A stretch of DNA of 14,783 bases, from assembly GCA_002686955.1 (NCBI GenBank), contig NYZA01000071.1, positions 1 to 14,783 on the forward strand. Direction: 5' to 3'. A program made the position numbers and the translations under genes. Shown one piece after another: positions 7,250 through 13,678 of this stretch; position 1 is the first letter of the stretch; the number at the start of each line of letters is the position of its first letter. Under the pieces are notes generated by a model that saw nothing but the letters and a program-made list of their open reading frames with translations, was not told the DNA's origin and did no database searches. Origin of the DNA: Gemmatimonadota bacterium. Its GTDB lineage: Bacteria; GCA-2686955.

Positions 7250-7305
7250 GCGCGCTGTGGCTGCACGGCCGTGCAGCGTATCGCAATATGCGGGGGACAG
7301 CCGAG
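7250..7305. repeat. 56-bp direct repeat with 18-bp palindrome, copy 2
   Basis: Second copy of the repeat at 6866-6921, in the same orientation and exactly 384 bp away. The 18-bp palindrome is unchanged at 7260-7277, and all three differences between copies fall outside it. That pattern hints at selection on the palindrome, though three differences are too few to prove it. The sequence between the copies shows no gene I can support. Confidence 0.8.
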
Positions 7306-7492
7306 TCGTCGGGAGCGGATTCGGCGACCGGGAGACCCACATGGGCGAGGAAACCAGCCCGAGCGAGGCCCGTCTATCGGTCCGGTGCCACGGCGTGGAA
7401 CGAAAAGCGCAGCTCATATCTTCTACCCGCTACGCGTCTCGGTGAATGATGTGGGTTCGAGTTGTCGAGCCAGATCGTTCTCGGTGCTCCAC

Positions 7493-7555
7493 CCGACCGA
7501 CCTGAATCGTCCCGAAGCCGGCCCAGTCCACCTGCGCTTGCTCTCCGGGCATGCC
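7493..7555 (-). pseudogene. IS21-type transposase (IstA) remnant
   Basis: A minus-strand frame contains GMPGEQAQVDWAGFGTIQVGR. This resembles the start of the IstA integrase core in IS21-family transposases, where PGE-AQVD(W/F)G carries the first catalytic Asp. Only about 20 residues look homologous. The frame before and after is not IstA-like, and no IstB ATPase is adjacent. It is read as a degraded fragment of an old insertion. Identification rests on one short motif. Confidence 0.45.
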
Positions 7556-7811
7556 CAGCCGCGGAAGGCGGTTGCCCGCCCGCCAGTGCGCGGTCCTCCA
7601 GAGGATCTGACGCTTATATCGAAACGTCAGCGCGCGCCCGCCACACTTGCCGGAGATGACCATCCCCTGATACACGGATCCAGGCATCAGCTTCGGCACA
7701 CGCGTTCAAAAGCAACCCTACCTTGCCCGGCCGTGGATGGCAGCCGCTGGAGCTTGCGTCGCTTCGGCGGGCGGGAGAAAGATGTCGCGTATCGCCTCCC
7801 AAAGAAACGAT

Positions 7812-9122
7812 TCAGTCGAGGTGCGGGAAGAGCCACTCCAAACGACCCGGATCGATCCGGAGCATTCGGACGATCGCCGCCCGCTCGCCGGGGGCCGATT
7901 CGTGGGGACAGAGGAACTCCCAGACGATCTCTCCGGCGGGGGTGATTTCGATCGCGCGGCCAGCGTCGGACTCGGCGAGAAGGGTGTTCCCGTTGGCGAG
8001 ACGCTGTGCCGATCCTTTGCTCTCGGTGTAGAAATCGGTGGGGGGATCGGAGCGGAACTGCCAGACGATCTCGTCGGTGCGCGGATCGAGCTCGATGGCG
8101 CGGGAGTGGTCGCGGCCGAGCCCGTTGTCGAAGAGGAGGATGTTGCCGGTGTCGAGGAGTTGCGCGTCGTGGGGGCCGCTGATCGTGCCGGCTCCCCAGG
8201 ACCAGAGAACCTCGTTCTTCTCCCAATCGAAGATCGCGACGCGGCTTTGGTGGCGGAAGCAGAGCAGGAGGTGGTTCGGGGCGTAAAGGGGATGGGTGCC
8301 GAAGAGGTGCTCGCGCCGCATCCACTCGACCGAGTTGGCGTGGAAGAGGTCGATCCAGGGGGGGCCGCCGAGCTTGCTGGGATGCACCGGGAGCAGGCGG
8401 AAACGGGAGGGACGGTCGAGCAAGGTTGTGAGGAGGCCCCGCTGCTCCGAGAGGGTGCCGTCGCGAGGGTCGAGCAGAGCGATCTGATCGTCGCGCACGG
8501 GGAAGATCGGATGGATCGCGCGGAGAGTGCGCCGCTCGAAGGTGAGCGCGGTCAGCGATCCCCGCGGCCCGAGCTCCACGTCGTGATGGGCGGTGATCTT
8601 CCGCTTCCAGAGGAGGTTGCCGCGCCGGTCGAGGCGCAGGAGATAGCGGGATTCGTCGGCGATCCGCACGAACTCCTGCTCATCGGGCCACTGGTGGGGG
8701 TCGACGCCCACGACGACGAGATCGCCTTGCGGCAGGAGCTCGGCGTGCTCCCATCGAAAGCTCGGAGAGTGGGACCAGCTGTGGAGGAGATTGCCCGCCG
8801 GATCGATGAGGTCGGCTCTGCTCAGGTCTTGGGTCGTATAGAGGCGGGGGCCGCCGGCGCAGCGGACGGGGTCGTGCAGAGGAACGGGGCCGGCACGATC
8901 ATCCGCGGCGGATTTGGTCGTGCCGCCCAGGTAGGGCAGCGCCTGGAGAGCGGCCGCTCGCGCCGGGTCGATGGTCTCCGCCGCTAGGGAGGGCTCGGCT
9001 GATCGCTCGTCCGAGGGATCGGCGCAGGCTGCCAGAGCGACGGCGGCGGAGACGAAGAGGAAGGGCCGGAGTGGAAAAGGCCGGGGGATTGGGGGGCGGA
9101 GCACGGTTCTTCGATCGGACAT
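7812..9122 (-). CDS. Lipoprotein arylsulfotransferase-like (ASST) protein
   Basis: A 436-residue protein of the arylsulfotransferase/ASST beta-propeller type (Arylsulfotran_2-like). Repeated blades carry the family phrases GGPRLYTTQDL...ADLIDPAGNLLHSW, WEHAELLPQGDLVV, RLDRRGNLLWKRKITAHHDVEL, DLFHANSVEW, GPHDAQLLDTGNILLFDNG, EIVWQFRS and GSAQRLANGNTLLAESDAGRAIEITPAGEIVWEF. Known ASSTs move sulfate between phenolic compounds in the periplasm, but many environmental homologues are uncharacterised, so the reaction is not assured. The ATG at 9122 was chosen over the longer frame to 9257 because it begins a lipoprotein signal: basic N-terminus, hydrophobic FLFVSAAVAL, lipobox LAAC with Cys33. The protein is therefore probably lipid-anchored. 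It diverges from the secreted-protein gene at 9243, with 120 bases between the start codons. No clear terminator follows the stop. Confidence 0.82.
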   Translation of the reverse strand: MSDRRTVLRPPIPRPFPLRPFLFVSAAVALAACADPSDERSAEPSLAAETIDPARAAALQALPYLGGTTKSAADDRAGPVPLHDPVRCAGGPRLYTTQDLSRADLIDPAGNLLHSWSHSPSFRWEHAELLPQGDLVVVGVDPHQWPDEQEFVRIADESRYLLRLDRRGNLLWKRKITAHHDVELGPRGSLTALTFERRTLRAIHPIFPVRDDQIALLDPRDGTLSEQRGLLTTLLDRPSRFRLLPVHPSKLGGPPWIDLFHANSVEWMRREHLFGTHPLYAPNHLLLCFRHQSRVAIFDWEKNEVLWSWGAGTISGPHDAQLLDTGNILLFDNGLGRDHSRAIELDPRTDEIVWQFRSDPPTDFYTESKGSAQRLANGNTLLAESDAGRAIEITPAGEIVWEFLCPHESAPGERAAIVRMLRIDPGRLEWLFPHLD

Positions 9123-9242
9123 GAGGCGCGGAGGGTATCGAAATGGGCGGTCGTGGCGAAGAGCGCGTCGCACACAAGGGTTCTCGGCTACAATTGGGTG
9201 GGTGGCTCGGCACTGGTTTCGCCAGACGATAGAGGACGCGCC

Positions 9243-9599
9243 ATGAACTTCTTCCATCCCGATCGTCGGACTTTCGAGTCGGCGGCGCTTCGATCGATCT
9301 CCGCCGCGAGTTTTCTGCTCTTGACCACGAGCTGGACGGCGCGCGGCGCCTCGCTCGGCGAAACTGTCGGCGCGGCGTTGGCCGTGGCCGACTATCTGGA
9401 AGCGGCCCTGATCGACCCTCCCGAAAGCGGAGCCGATCGATGGGGCGTTTTCGACGGATTCGAGATCGGAGCGGACGGGTACTTGGGCGGGTACGAGCTG
9501 CCCGGCAGCTATGCCGCGGCGGGCCGAGCTCTGCTCGAGGCCTACCGGCTGGGGGGCGACACGGACTTCTTAGACGAGGCCGAGGCGGTGGCGACCTAA
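9243..9599 (+). CDS. Secreted alpha-toroid-like protein, N-terminal part (frameshifted)
   Basis: The 118-residue N-terminal piece of a gene that continues in another frame to 10755. It begins with a signal peptide (basic start, then ISAASFLLLTTSWTARG, cut near residue 36). Helical, Gly/Tyr-rich sequence follows, including YLGGYELPGSYAAAGRALLEAYRLGGDTDFLDEA, similar in style to helical-repeat toroid proteins. The stop TAA at 9597-9599 appears to arise from one extra T. Dropping the T at 9597 gives GCG ACC AAT CTC GTC GAT, and the downstream frame continues smoothly as ATNLVDNQSRAV. The start ATG at 9243 is preceded by GAGGA about 8 bases upstream. This is either a true pseudogene or a sequence error. 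Confidence 0.65.
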   Translation: MNFFHPDRRTFESAALRSISAASFLLLTTSWTARGASLGETVGAALAVADYLEAALIDPPESGADRWGVFDGFEIGADGYLGGYELPGSYAAAGRALLEAYRLGGDTDFLDEAEAVAT

Positions 9600-9600
9600 T

Positions 9601-10755
9601 CTCGTCGATAATCAGAGTCGGGCCGTCACCTATCTGACCGACAACGGCTTCGCTCCGGGGGGGGTTTTGGTGGTCGAAGAGGGCAATCCGACCTTCTATA
9701 CGGCGCACCAGGCGCGGGCGGCTCTCTTTCTCGTCGAGATGTACGGAGAAACCCTGGATCCCACCTATCTTCAGGCGGCGAGCGATATCGCGGCTTTCGC
9801 TTCGGCCGAGATGCTCTCCGACGAGGTTGGGACGCCGAACGAAGGCGGATACCGATACACGCAGGATATTTCGCGGCTGCTCTGGCCCTGGATGTTCACG
9901 GTGGGCTATTCCGAGGCCGAGATGGCGTTGGCGGTGTCGCGCGTGGAACCGCACGGTTTGCGGGTGGACGACTGGCCGGAGCTTCTGACCGTCGCCGACC
10001 ACCTCGAGACGGTGCAGCAGGATCCGGACGGCGGGGTGTATTGGACCAATCGCGATGTCGATCGCACGCCGCTCGGCACCGATGCCCGAGCCTCGATCGC
10101 GTCGGCCCCGTTGCGCGAGGCCGGACTGCGGAGCGCGGGGATCGCGGCCACCGATTGGCTCGAGGCGCAGCAGGCGGTGGACGGAGGCTTCTTCAGTCCG
10201 CATCCAGTGCTCGCGTCGAGCGATCTGACGCGGGAGAACGCCTACGCGATTCGGGCCCTGATCGATGCGGGCTACGACCCCGATGCGGGCGTGCTGGATC
10301 TGGCGACCGACTGGCTGGTTGGCGCCCAGCTGGCCGACGGCTCCTTCCCCAGCGAGCTGGGTGAGCTTGACGGGAATGAGGACGCAACCACGGCGGCGGG
10401 TCTGGCGCTGATGGCGGCGCTCGGATCCACTTGCACGGTGACACCGGCGGTCGTCGAGGGGTACGAGGTGCCGGCGGGGGGCATCGCGGAGCTCACGGCA
10501 ACTCTCTGGAACCATGGGCCGCTGCCGATGAGCGTCGATGTCTGGTACGACGTGCTGGTTCCCGGGGGCAGCACGGTCGTATTGGGACCGCTCGCCGTGC
10601 CGATCGGGCCGCGCCAGAGTCTCGTTTCTTCCGGGAGCGTGCCGATCCCCTTGGCGGCGCCGCTGGGCGAGTACTTCCTGCGCTCCTACTGCGGGACTTT
10701 CTCTCCGCTGGAGGTCGTCGATCGGGACACGTTCCGATTCACGGTTGTGCCCTAA
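9601..10755 (+). CDS. Secreted alpha-toroid-like protein, body and C-terminal Ig-like domain (frameshifted)
   Basis: Continuation of the gene starting at 9243. If the one-base indel at 9597 is removed, the whole protein is about 503 residues. The body has spaced helical repeats, for example ARAALFLVEMYGETLDPTYLQAASDIAAF, ADHLETVQQDPDGGVYWTN, AGIAATDWLEAQQAVDGGFFSP, ENAYAIRALIDAGYDPDAGVLDLATDWLVGAQLADGSFPSE. The QxxDGxF/Y pattern after paired helices is that of the alpha/alpha-toroid (prenyltransferase/squalene-cyclase-like) fold. From about residue 240 of this part an Ig-like beta domain follows (VVEGYEVPAGGIAELTATLWNHGPLPMSVDVWYDVLVPGG). No catalytic motif could be named. If translated alone it could start at TTG 9667, but it would then lack an export signal. 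The stop TAA (10753-10755) touches the large inverted repeat. Confidence 0.65.
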   Translation, partial: LVDNQSRAVTYLTDNGFAPGGVLVVEEGNPTFYTAHQARAALFLVEMYGETLDPTYLQAASDIAAFASAEMLSDEVGTPNEGGYRYTQDISRLLWPWMFTVGYSEAEMALAVSRVEPHGLRVDDWPELLTVADHLETVQQDPDGGVYWTNRDVDRTPLGTDARASIASAPLREAGLRSAGIAATDWLEAQQAVDGGFFSPHPVLASSDLTRENAYAIRALIDAGYDPDAGVLDLATDWLVGAQLADGSFPSELGELDGNEDATTAAGLALMAALGSTCTVTPAVVEGYEVPAGGIAELTATLWNHGPLPMSVDVWYDVLVPGGSTVVLGPLAVPIGPRQSLVSSGSVPIPLAAPLGEYFLRSYCGTFSPLEVVDRDTFRFTVVP

Positions 10756-10843
10756 GGGTCCGCGCAAGAATAGCTTGTCATTTGGCATCCCATCTGCACC
10801 AAATCTGGGCGCCAAGATGACAAGTTGTTCTTGCGCGGACCCT
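10755..10843. terminator. Long inverted repeat between convergent genes (bidirectional terminator or small insertion)
   Basis: The left arm (10755-10786) and right arm (10811-10843) are near-perfect reverse complements: 16 identical bases beginning AGGGTCCGCGCAAGAA, a three-base stretch with two mismatches, then CTTGTCAT, one extra base in the right arm, and TTGGC. They enclose a 24-base loop. The repeat lies exactly between the plus-strand gene ending at 10755 and the minus-strand gene ending at 10842, and overlaps both stop codons. There is no U-tract of note, so it is not a textbook intrinsic terminator in either direction. It would form a strong hairpin in both transcripts. A small palindromic insertion that supplied both gene ends is the other reading. 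Confidence 0.7.
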
Positions 10844-11519
10844 AAAGCTCCACCACCCAGGCATCGGCAAGCCGGCTCACGATCGGTCCGGTCAGATCGA
10901 CGTGAGAGGTGATGCGATCGATGAGCGGGCCGTCCGAAGTCGCGAGCGGGCGGCCCAGTTCGATCGCGCGCCGGTCGGCGGAGTCGGCGAGCTCGGCCCG
11001 CCAGCCGGCCTCCCGGACGAGAGCGGCGATCCGCCCGCTGTTCGATACGGGGCGGTCGAAGAGCCAGAGGGCCTCGCTCGCCGCCGCGAGCTCGCCCGAG
11101 AGAAGCTCGATTGCGCGAATGGTTTCGTCGACGCGTCGGTAGGTGCCGTGCACGCTGGCCAGATCGCGGAGGAGGCGGTCGGTGCCGCGCAGCACGAGCC
11201 CACCGGATAGCGCGGCCTCGACGGTGACGAGAACGTTGAAGCCATCGACGACGACCCGCCGCCCTTCGCAGGCGACGCGCTTCGCGCACCTCGAACGGGC
11301 CTGTTCCGGCGCGCACACCGCCCGCATCAAGGCGGCGCGCTGCCGCTGGTGGAGCTGAAAACGGTTCCCGACGAGGGTCAGCGCCGCCCCGGGAGCGTAG
11401 TTCCTCCCGAGCAGCCAAGCGTAGTCCTCCGCCGCCCAGCGCAAATCGTCCAGTCGATCCGATCCGAAGAGACGCCGGTCTCGGGGGTGGGGCCCTCGGT
11501 GGCGGCGTCGATCGGACAC
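10842..11519 (-). CDS. DUF434 domain-containing protein
   Basis: A 225-residue soluble protein. The N-terminal half (about 22-80) matches the DUF434 pattern: LDDLRWAAEDYAWLLGRNYAPGAALTLVGNRFQLHQRQRAALMRAV. The second half has the conserved VVVDGFNVLVTVEAALSGGLVLRG (about 88-111), then helical RLLRDLASVHGTYRRVDETIRAIELL and later LWLFDRPVSNSGRIAALV and LATSDGPLIDRI. The family is widespread and uncharacterised. The spaced acidic residues (VVDGFN, LFDRP, ATSDGPLID) resemble a NYN/PIN-like nuclease layout, which is my inference. The start codon is GTG at 11519, with a weak GAGAG upstream. It begins nine bases after the stop of the S8 protease gene, so the two are probably co-transcribed. It converges with the secreted-protein gene and shares the inverted repeat at its 3' end. 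Confidence 0.85.
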   Translation of the reverse strand: MSDRRRHRGPHPRDRRLFGSDRLDDLRWAAEDYAWLLGRNYAPGAALTLVGNRFQLHQRQRAALMRAVCAPEQARSRCAKRVACEGRRVVVDGFNVLVTVEAALSGGLVLRGTDRLLRDLASVHGTYRRVDETIRAIELLSGELAAASEALWLFDRPVSNSGRIAALVREAGWRAELADSADRRAIELGRPLATSDGPLIDRITSHVDLTGPIVSRLADAWVVEL

Positions 11520-11528
11520 GTAGCTCTC

Positions 11529-13574
11529 TCAGTCGACCGGAACGACGTTGTCGATCTTTCCGGAGATCGCCAGCGCCCAACCCTGTGCGTCACCCATCTG
11601 CACCTCACGCGCCCATACGCGAACGCCCCAGGTGCCGGGCTCGGGCGAAAGGACGTGAACCTGCTCGATGTTGTTCTTGGCGTCACGCAGCGGTCCCGGT
11701 ACCGACTCTCCTCCGGCGAAACGATTGCCGGAATAGATCGTGCCGCTGGGTGAGCGGACGAAGAGATCGAGATCGTTGACCGGCGTGTACGACGCATTGA
11801 CCGATGCGGGGTAGTCGCTGAACGCCATGGTGATCCGCAGAGGTTCACCGGTCTGAAGATCGAACTGATGGTCCTGAAAGGCGCCCGCCGTCAGGCCATC
11901 GGCATGGAAGCGATCGGCGACCCAAAGATCGCGGCCGTCGCCGGCGAGATAGAGCGATTCCTCCAGCTCGATCCGACCCCAGCCCTCTTGATCGCTCGGA
12001 TAGCCCGAGACGCCGGTGATGTCTTGCGCACCGTTCACGAGCACCGCGCGAACCAAGGCTCCGGTGGGTTCGAAGGCGTCGGGTTGATAGGGCGACCCGC
12101 TGGGCCAGTAGCCATTCACGAAGTACTGCTGTACCAGCGCGACCGCCCCGGCGACGGCGGGGCTGGCCATCGATGTTCCCCCCATCGAGCGAGTGCCGCA
12201 ATCGCTGTTGCTCTTCGCGCTCTGAATGGAGCAGCCCGGTGCGGCCAGATCGGGCTTCAAGCGGCCGTCTTTCGTCGGACCCTTCCCCCCGGTGCACCAG
12301 CGGTGTTGGTTCGGCGCGGAATCGGTGCCGCCTACCGCCAACACATTTTTCGCGTTCTCCGGGGTCTTGAGGTTGTTCAGATTACTCTCGGCAAAGCAAA
12401 CAACGGTGTTTTCGAGTGAGTACGACACATTGTCGATCTGTTGGCAATGAGATGTGTATTGCGTCGTCCAGTCGTTCCCCCATGAATTTGTGTGAACGCG
12501 TGCTCCATCTTGCCACGCATAGAAGAGATACTCGTCCAGATTGGAGTTGTTTACCAGACCCATGTACCCGTGACTCAGACGGGCGCCGAATGCCTGACCT
12601 GTCTGATCTCCCCAACCGCCACCGTACGCACGCGCATCACCGGCCGCGGTGGCGGCGGTGTGGGTACCGTGGGAATCGGATCCGTACGATCCGCGATAGG
12701 CGACGATCTTTCTGTGGTCTGGACCCGGTTCCACAACATCTTCGAAGGAGCAATGGCTTCGATCTATTCTGCCGTCGATATGTCCGATGATTCTGCCGGA
12801 TCCATAGAGCCCGGCCTGCCAGATCGCGAAGTTGTCCTCTTCGTTGGTCTGAATCACCCAACGGGTTTCGGAATTGCGTTGCTCGATTTTGTGTGCGGCG
12901 GCGATCCACTGAACGCCATCGATCGCAGCGACCGCCGAGAGGGCATCGAGAGAAGCGCGCAGCTCGATCCCCTCACCCGTCGGCACCCGCTCCCTGAGCA
13001 ATGCGGGGGGAGTGTGACGGGATTCGGTTCTGATGCCGAGCTCTTCGAGCCTGGCCAGCACGGCATCGGTGTCGGCACCCGCGAAAAGGCGGATCGAGAG
13101 GGGCACATCGGCGCGGTCGTAGCCCTGCGCGGCCGCCCAGGCGTCGATCCCCTCGTCGATCTTGAAGCTGGGAGAAAAACCCCCGACCCATCGCGTGCCC
13201 TCCAACCCCACCAAGGTGCGCGCGACCCGCCCGGTCCCTCTGAGCACCAGGGCGTGCATCGGTAGGTAGTCGAGGACCTCGGCCCCGGCCGCCCTGACCC
13301 GCGCGCGGGTCTCGGGTTGGATCGAAGCATCGAACTGAACGATGAACACACCGGGGACCGCCTCCGCCGGCAGCGATCGATCGAGTTCGGCGAGTGCGAT
13401 TCGGTCTCCCGAGAGCACTTCGGAGCGGATCGGATCGAAAACAGTCGCGTTCAGAAGGAGCAGGCCGTCGTCCGGTCGGGCTACGGTCGCCAAATCGTAC
13501 GAGGAAGCGGCGGCGACGGACGCGAGGAGCGCGGCCGAGAGGAGGGTTGTCGAGCCGGAAGGGGCGAAGTGCAT
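11529..13574 (-). CDS. Secreted subtilisin-like serine protease (S8 family)
   Basis: A 681-residue exported protease. The signal peptide MHFAPSGSTTLLSAALLASVAAASS starts at ATG 13574. This start is preferred over the frame start at 13622 because AGGAGG lies five bases upstream. An N-terminal region of about 240 residues includes an inhibitor/prodomain-like part (GVFIVQFDASIQPETRARVRAAGAEVLDYLPMHALVLRG). The catalytic domain shows Asp267 (GHIDGRID), His302 (DSHGTHTAAT), the oxyanion Asn398 (CFAESN) and Ser468 (GGTSMASPAVAGA). A C-terminal beta-sandwich (about 560-675: LRITMAFSDYP...VNDLDLFVRSPSG...GTWGVRVWA) is like the domain after KP-43-type subtilases. It probably degrades extracellular protein. 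The triad is complete, so it should be active. It leads a likely two-gene operon with the DUF434 gene and is divergent from the DUF6599 gene. Confidence 0.93.
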   Translation of the reverse strand: MHFAPSGSTTLLSAALLASVAAASSYDLATVARPDDGLLLLNATVFDPIRSEVLSGDRIALAELDRSLPAEAVPGVFIVQFDASIQPETRARVRAAGAEVLDYLPMHALVLRGTGRVARTLVGLEGTRWVGGFSPSFKIDEGIDAWAAAQGYDRADVPLSIRLFAGADTDAVLARLEELGIRTESRHTPPALLRERVPTGEGIELRASLDALSAVAAIDGVQWIAAAHKIEQRNSETRWVIQTNEEDNFAIWQAGLYGSGRIIGHIDGRIDRSHCSFEDVVEPGPDHRKIVAYRGSYGSDSHGTHTAATAAGDARAYGGGWGDQTGQAFGARLSHGYMGLVNNSNLDEYLFYAWQDGARVHTNSWGNDWTTQYTSHCQQIDNVSYSLENTVVCFAESNLNNLKTPENAKNVLAVGGTDSAPNQHRWCTGGKGPTKDGRLKPDLAAPGCSIQSAKSNSDCGTRSMGGTSMASPAVAGAVALVQQYFVNGYWPSGSPYQPDAFEPTGALVRAVLVNGAQDITGVSGYPSDQEGWGRIELEESLYLAGDGRDLWVADRFHADGLTAGAFQDHQFDLQTGEPLRITMAFSDYPASVNASYTPVNDLDLFVRSPSGTIYSGNRFAGGESVPGPLRDAKNNIEQVHVLSPEPGTWGVRVWAREVQMGDAQGWALAISGKIDNVVPVD

Positions 13575-13579
13575 CGGTG

Positions 13580-13585
13580 CCTCCT
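13580..13585 (-). promoter_or_regulatory. Shine-Dalgarno site of the S8 protease gene
   Basis: AGGAGG on the minus strand, five bases before the ATG at 13574. It is a full anti-SD match and decides the start: the in-frame ATG at 13622 has no comparable site and would place a Pro/Ala-rich extension before the signal peptide. The divergent promoters for this gene and the DUF6599 gene must lie within about 13575-13678. No clear -35/-10 pair could be picked out there by eye. Confidence 0.75.
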
Positions 13586-13678
13586 GGGGCGCGGCGTGGG
13601 GGGGGACAGGAGATCCCCTCAAAGCTATCCTCGATCCTGCATCGCCGTTGGAGTATTCCGCCGACCGACAATGGGCGC

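Larger units (their letters stand above)
6736..7811. other. Gene-poor block with repeats and transposase remnant
   Basis: About 1.1 kb without a convincing intact gene between the beta-helix gene and the ASST-like gene, both leftward. Open frames exist on both strands but are rich in Arg, Pro, Ala and Ser, do not resemble known families and overlap one another, as expected of random GC-rich sequence. The block contains two 56-bp direct repeats, each with an 18-bp palindrome (separate entries), and a short IS21 IstA-like fragment near 7493-7555. On the minus strand a GTTAGGC at 6785-6779 fits the attC R' consensus, but no partner stem or R'' box was found upstream of it. The block looks like a scar of past insertions at the edge of the accessory region. 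Confidence 0.55.

Noticed and set aside
6866-7305. CRISPR array
   Set aside because: There are only two copies, 56 bp long and 384 bp apart, with no regular spacers and no cas genes.
6758-7417. A 219-codon minus-strand frame containing both 56-bp repeats in frame
   Set aside because: The 384-bp spacing is a multiple of three, so the repeats translate to similar peptides, but the rest of the frame is Arg/Pro/Ser-rich with no family features. The exact palindrome favours a DNA-level function.
7034-7945. A 303-codon plus-strand open frame in the gene-poor block
   Set aside because: Its composition is Arg/Pro/Gly-rich, there is no recognisable motif or ribosome site, and it runs across a repeat and the antisense of the IstA remnant and ASST gene end.
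8899-11580. An 893-codon minus-strand open frame across the ASST, secreted-protein and DUF434 genes
   Set aside because: It is an antisense or shifted-frame shadow in GC-rich DNA, very rich in Arg and Pro, and overlaps three better-supported genes with recognisable motifs and signal peptides.
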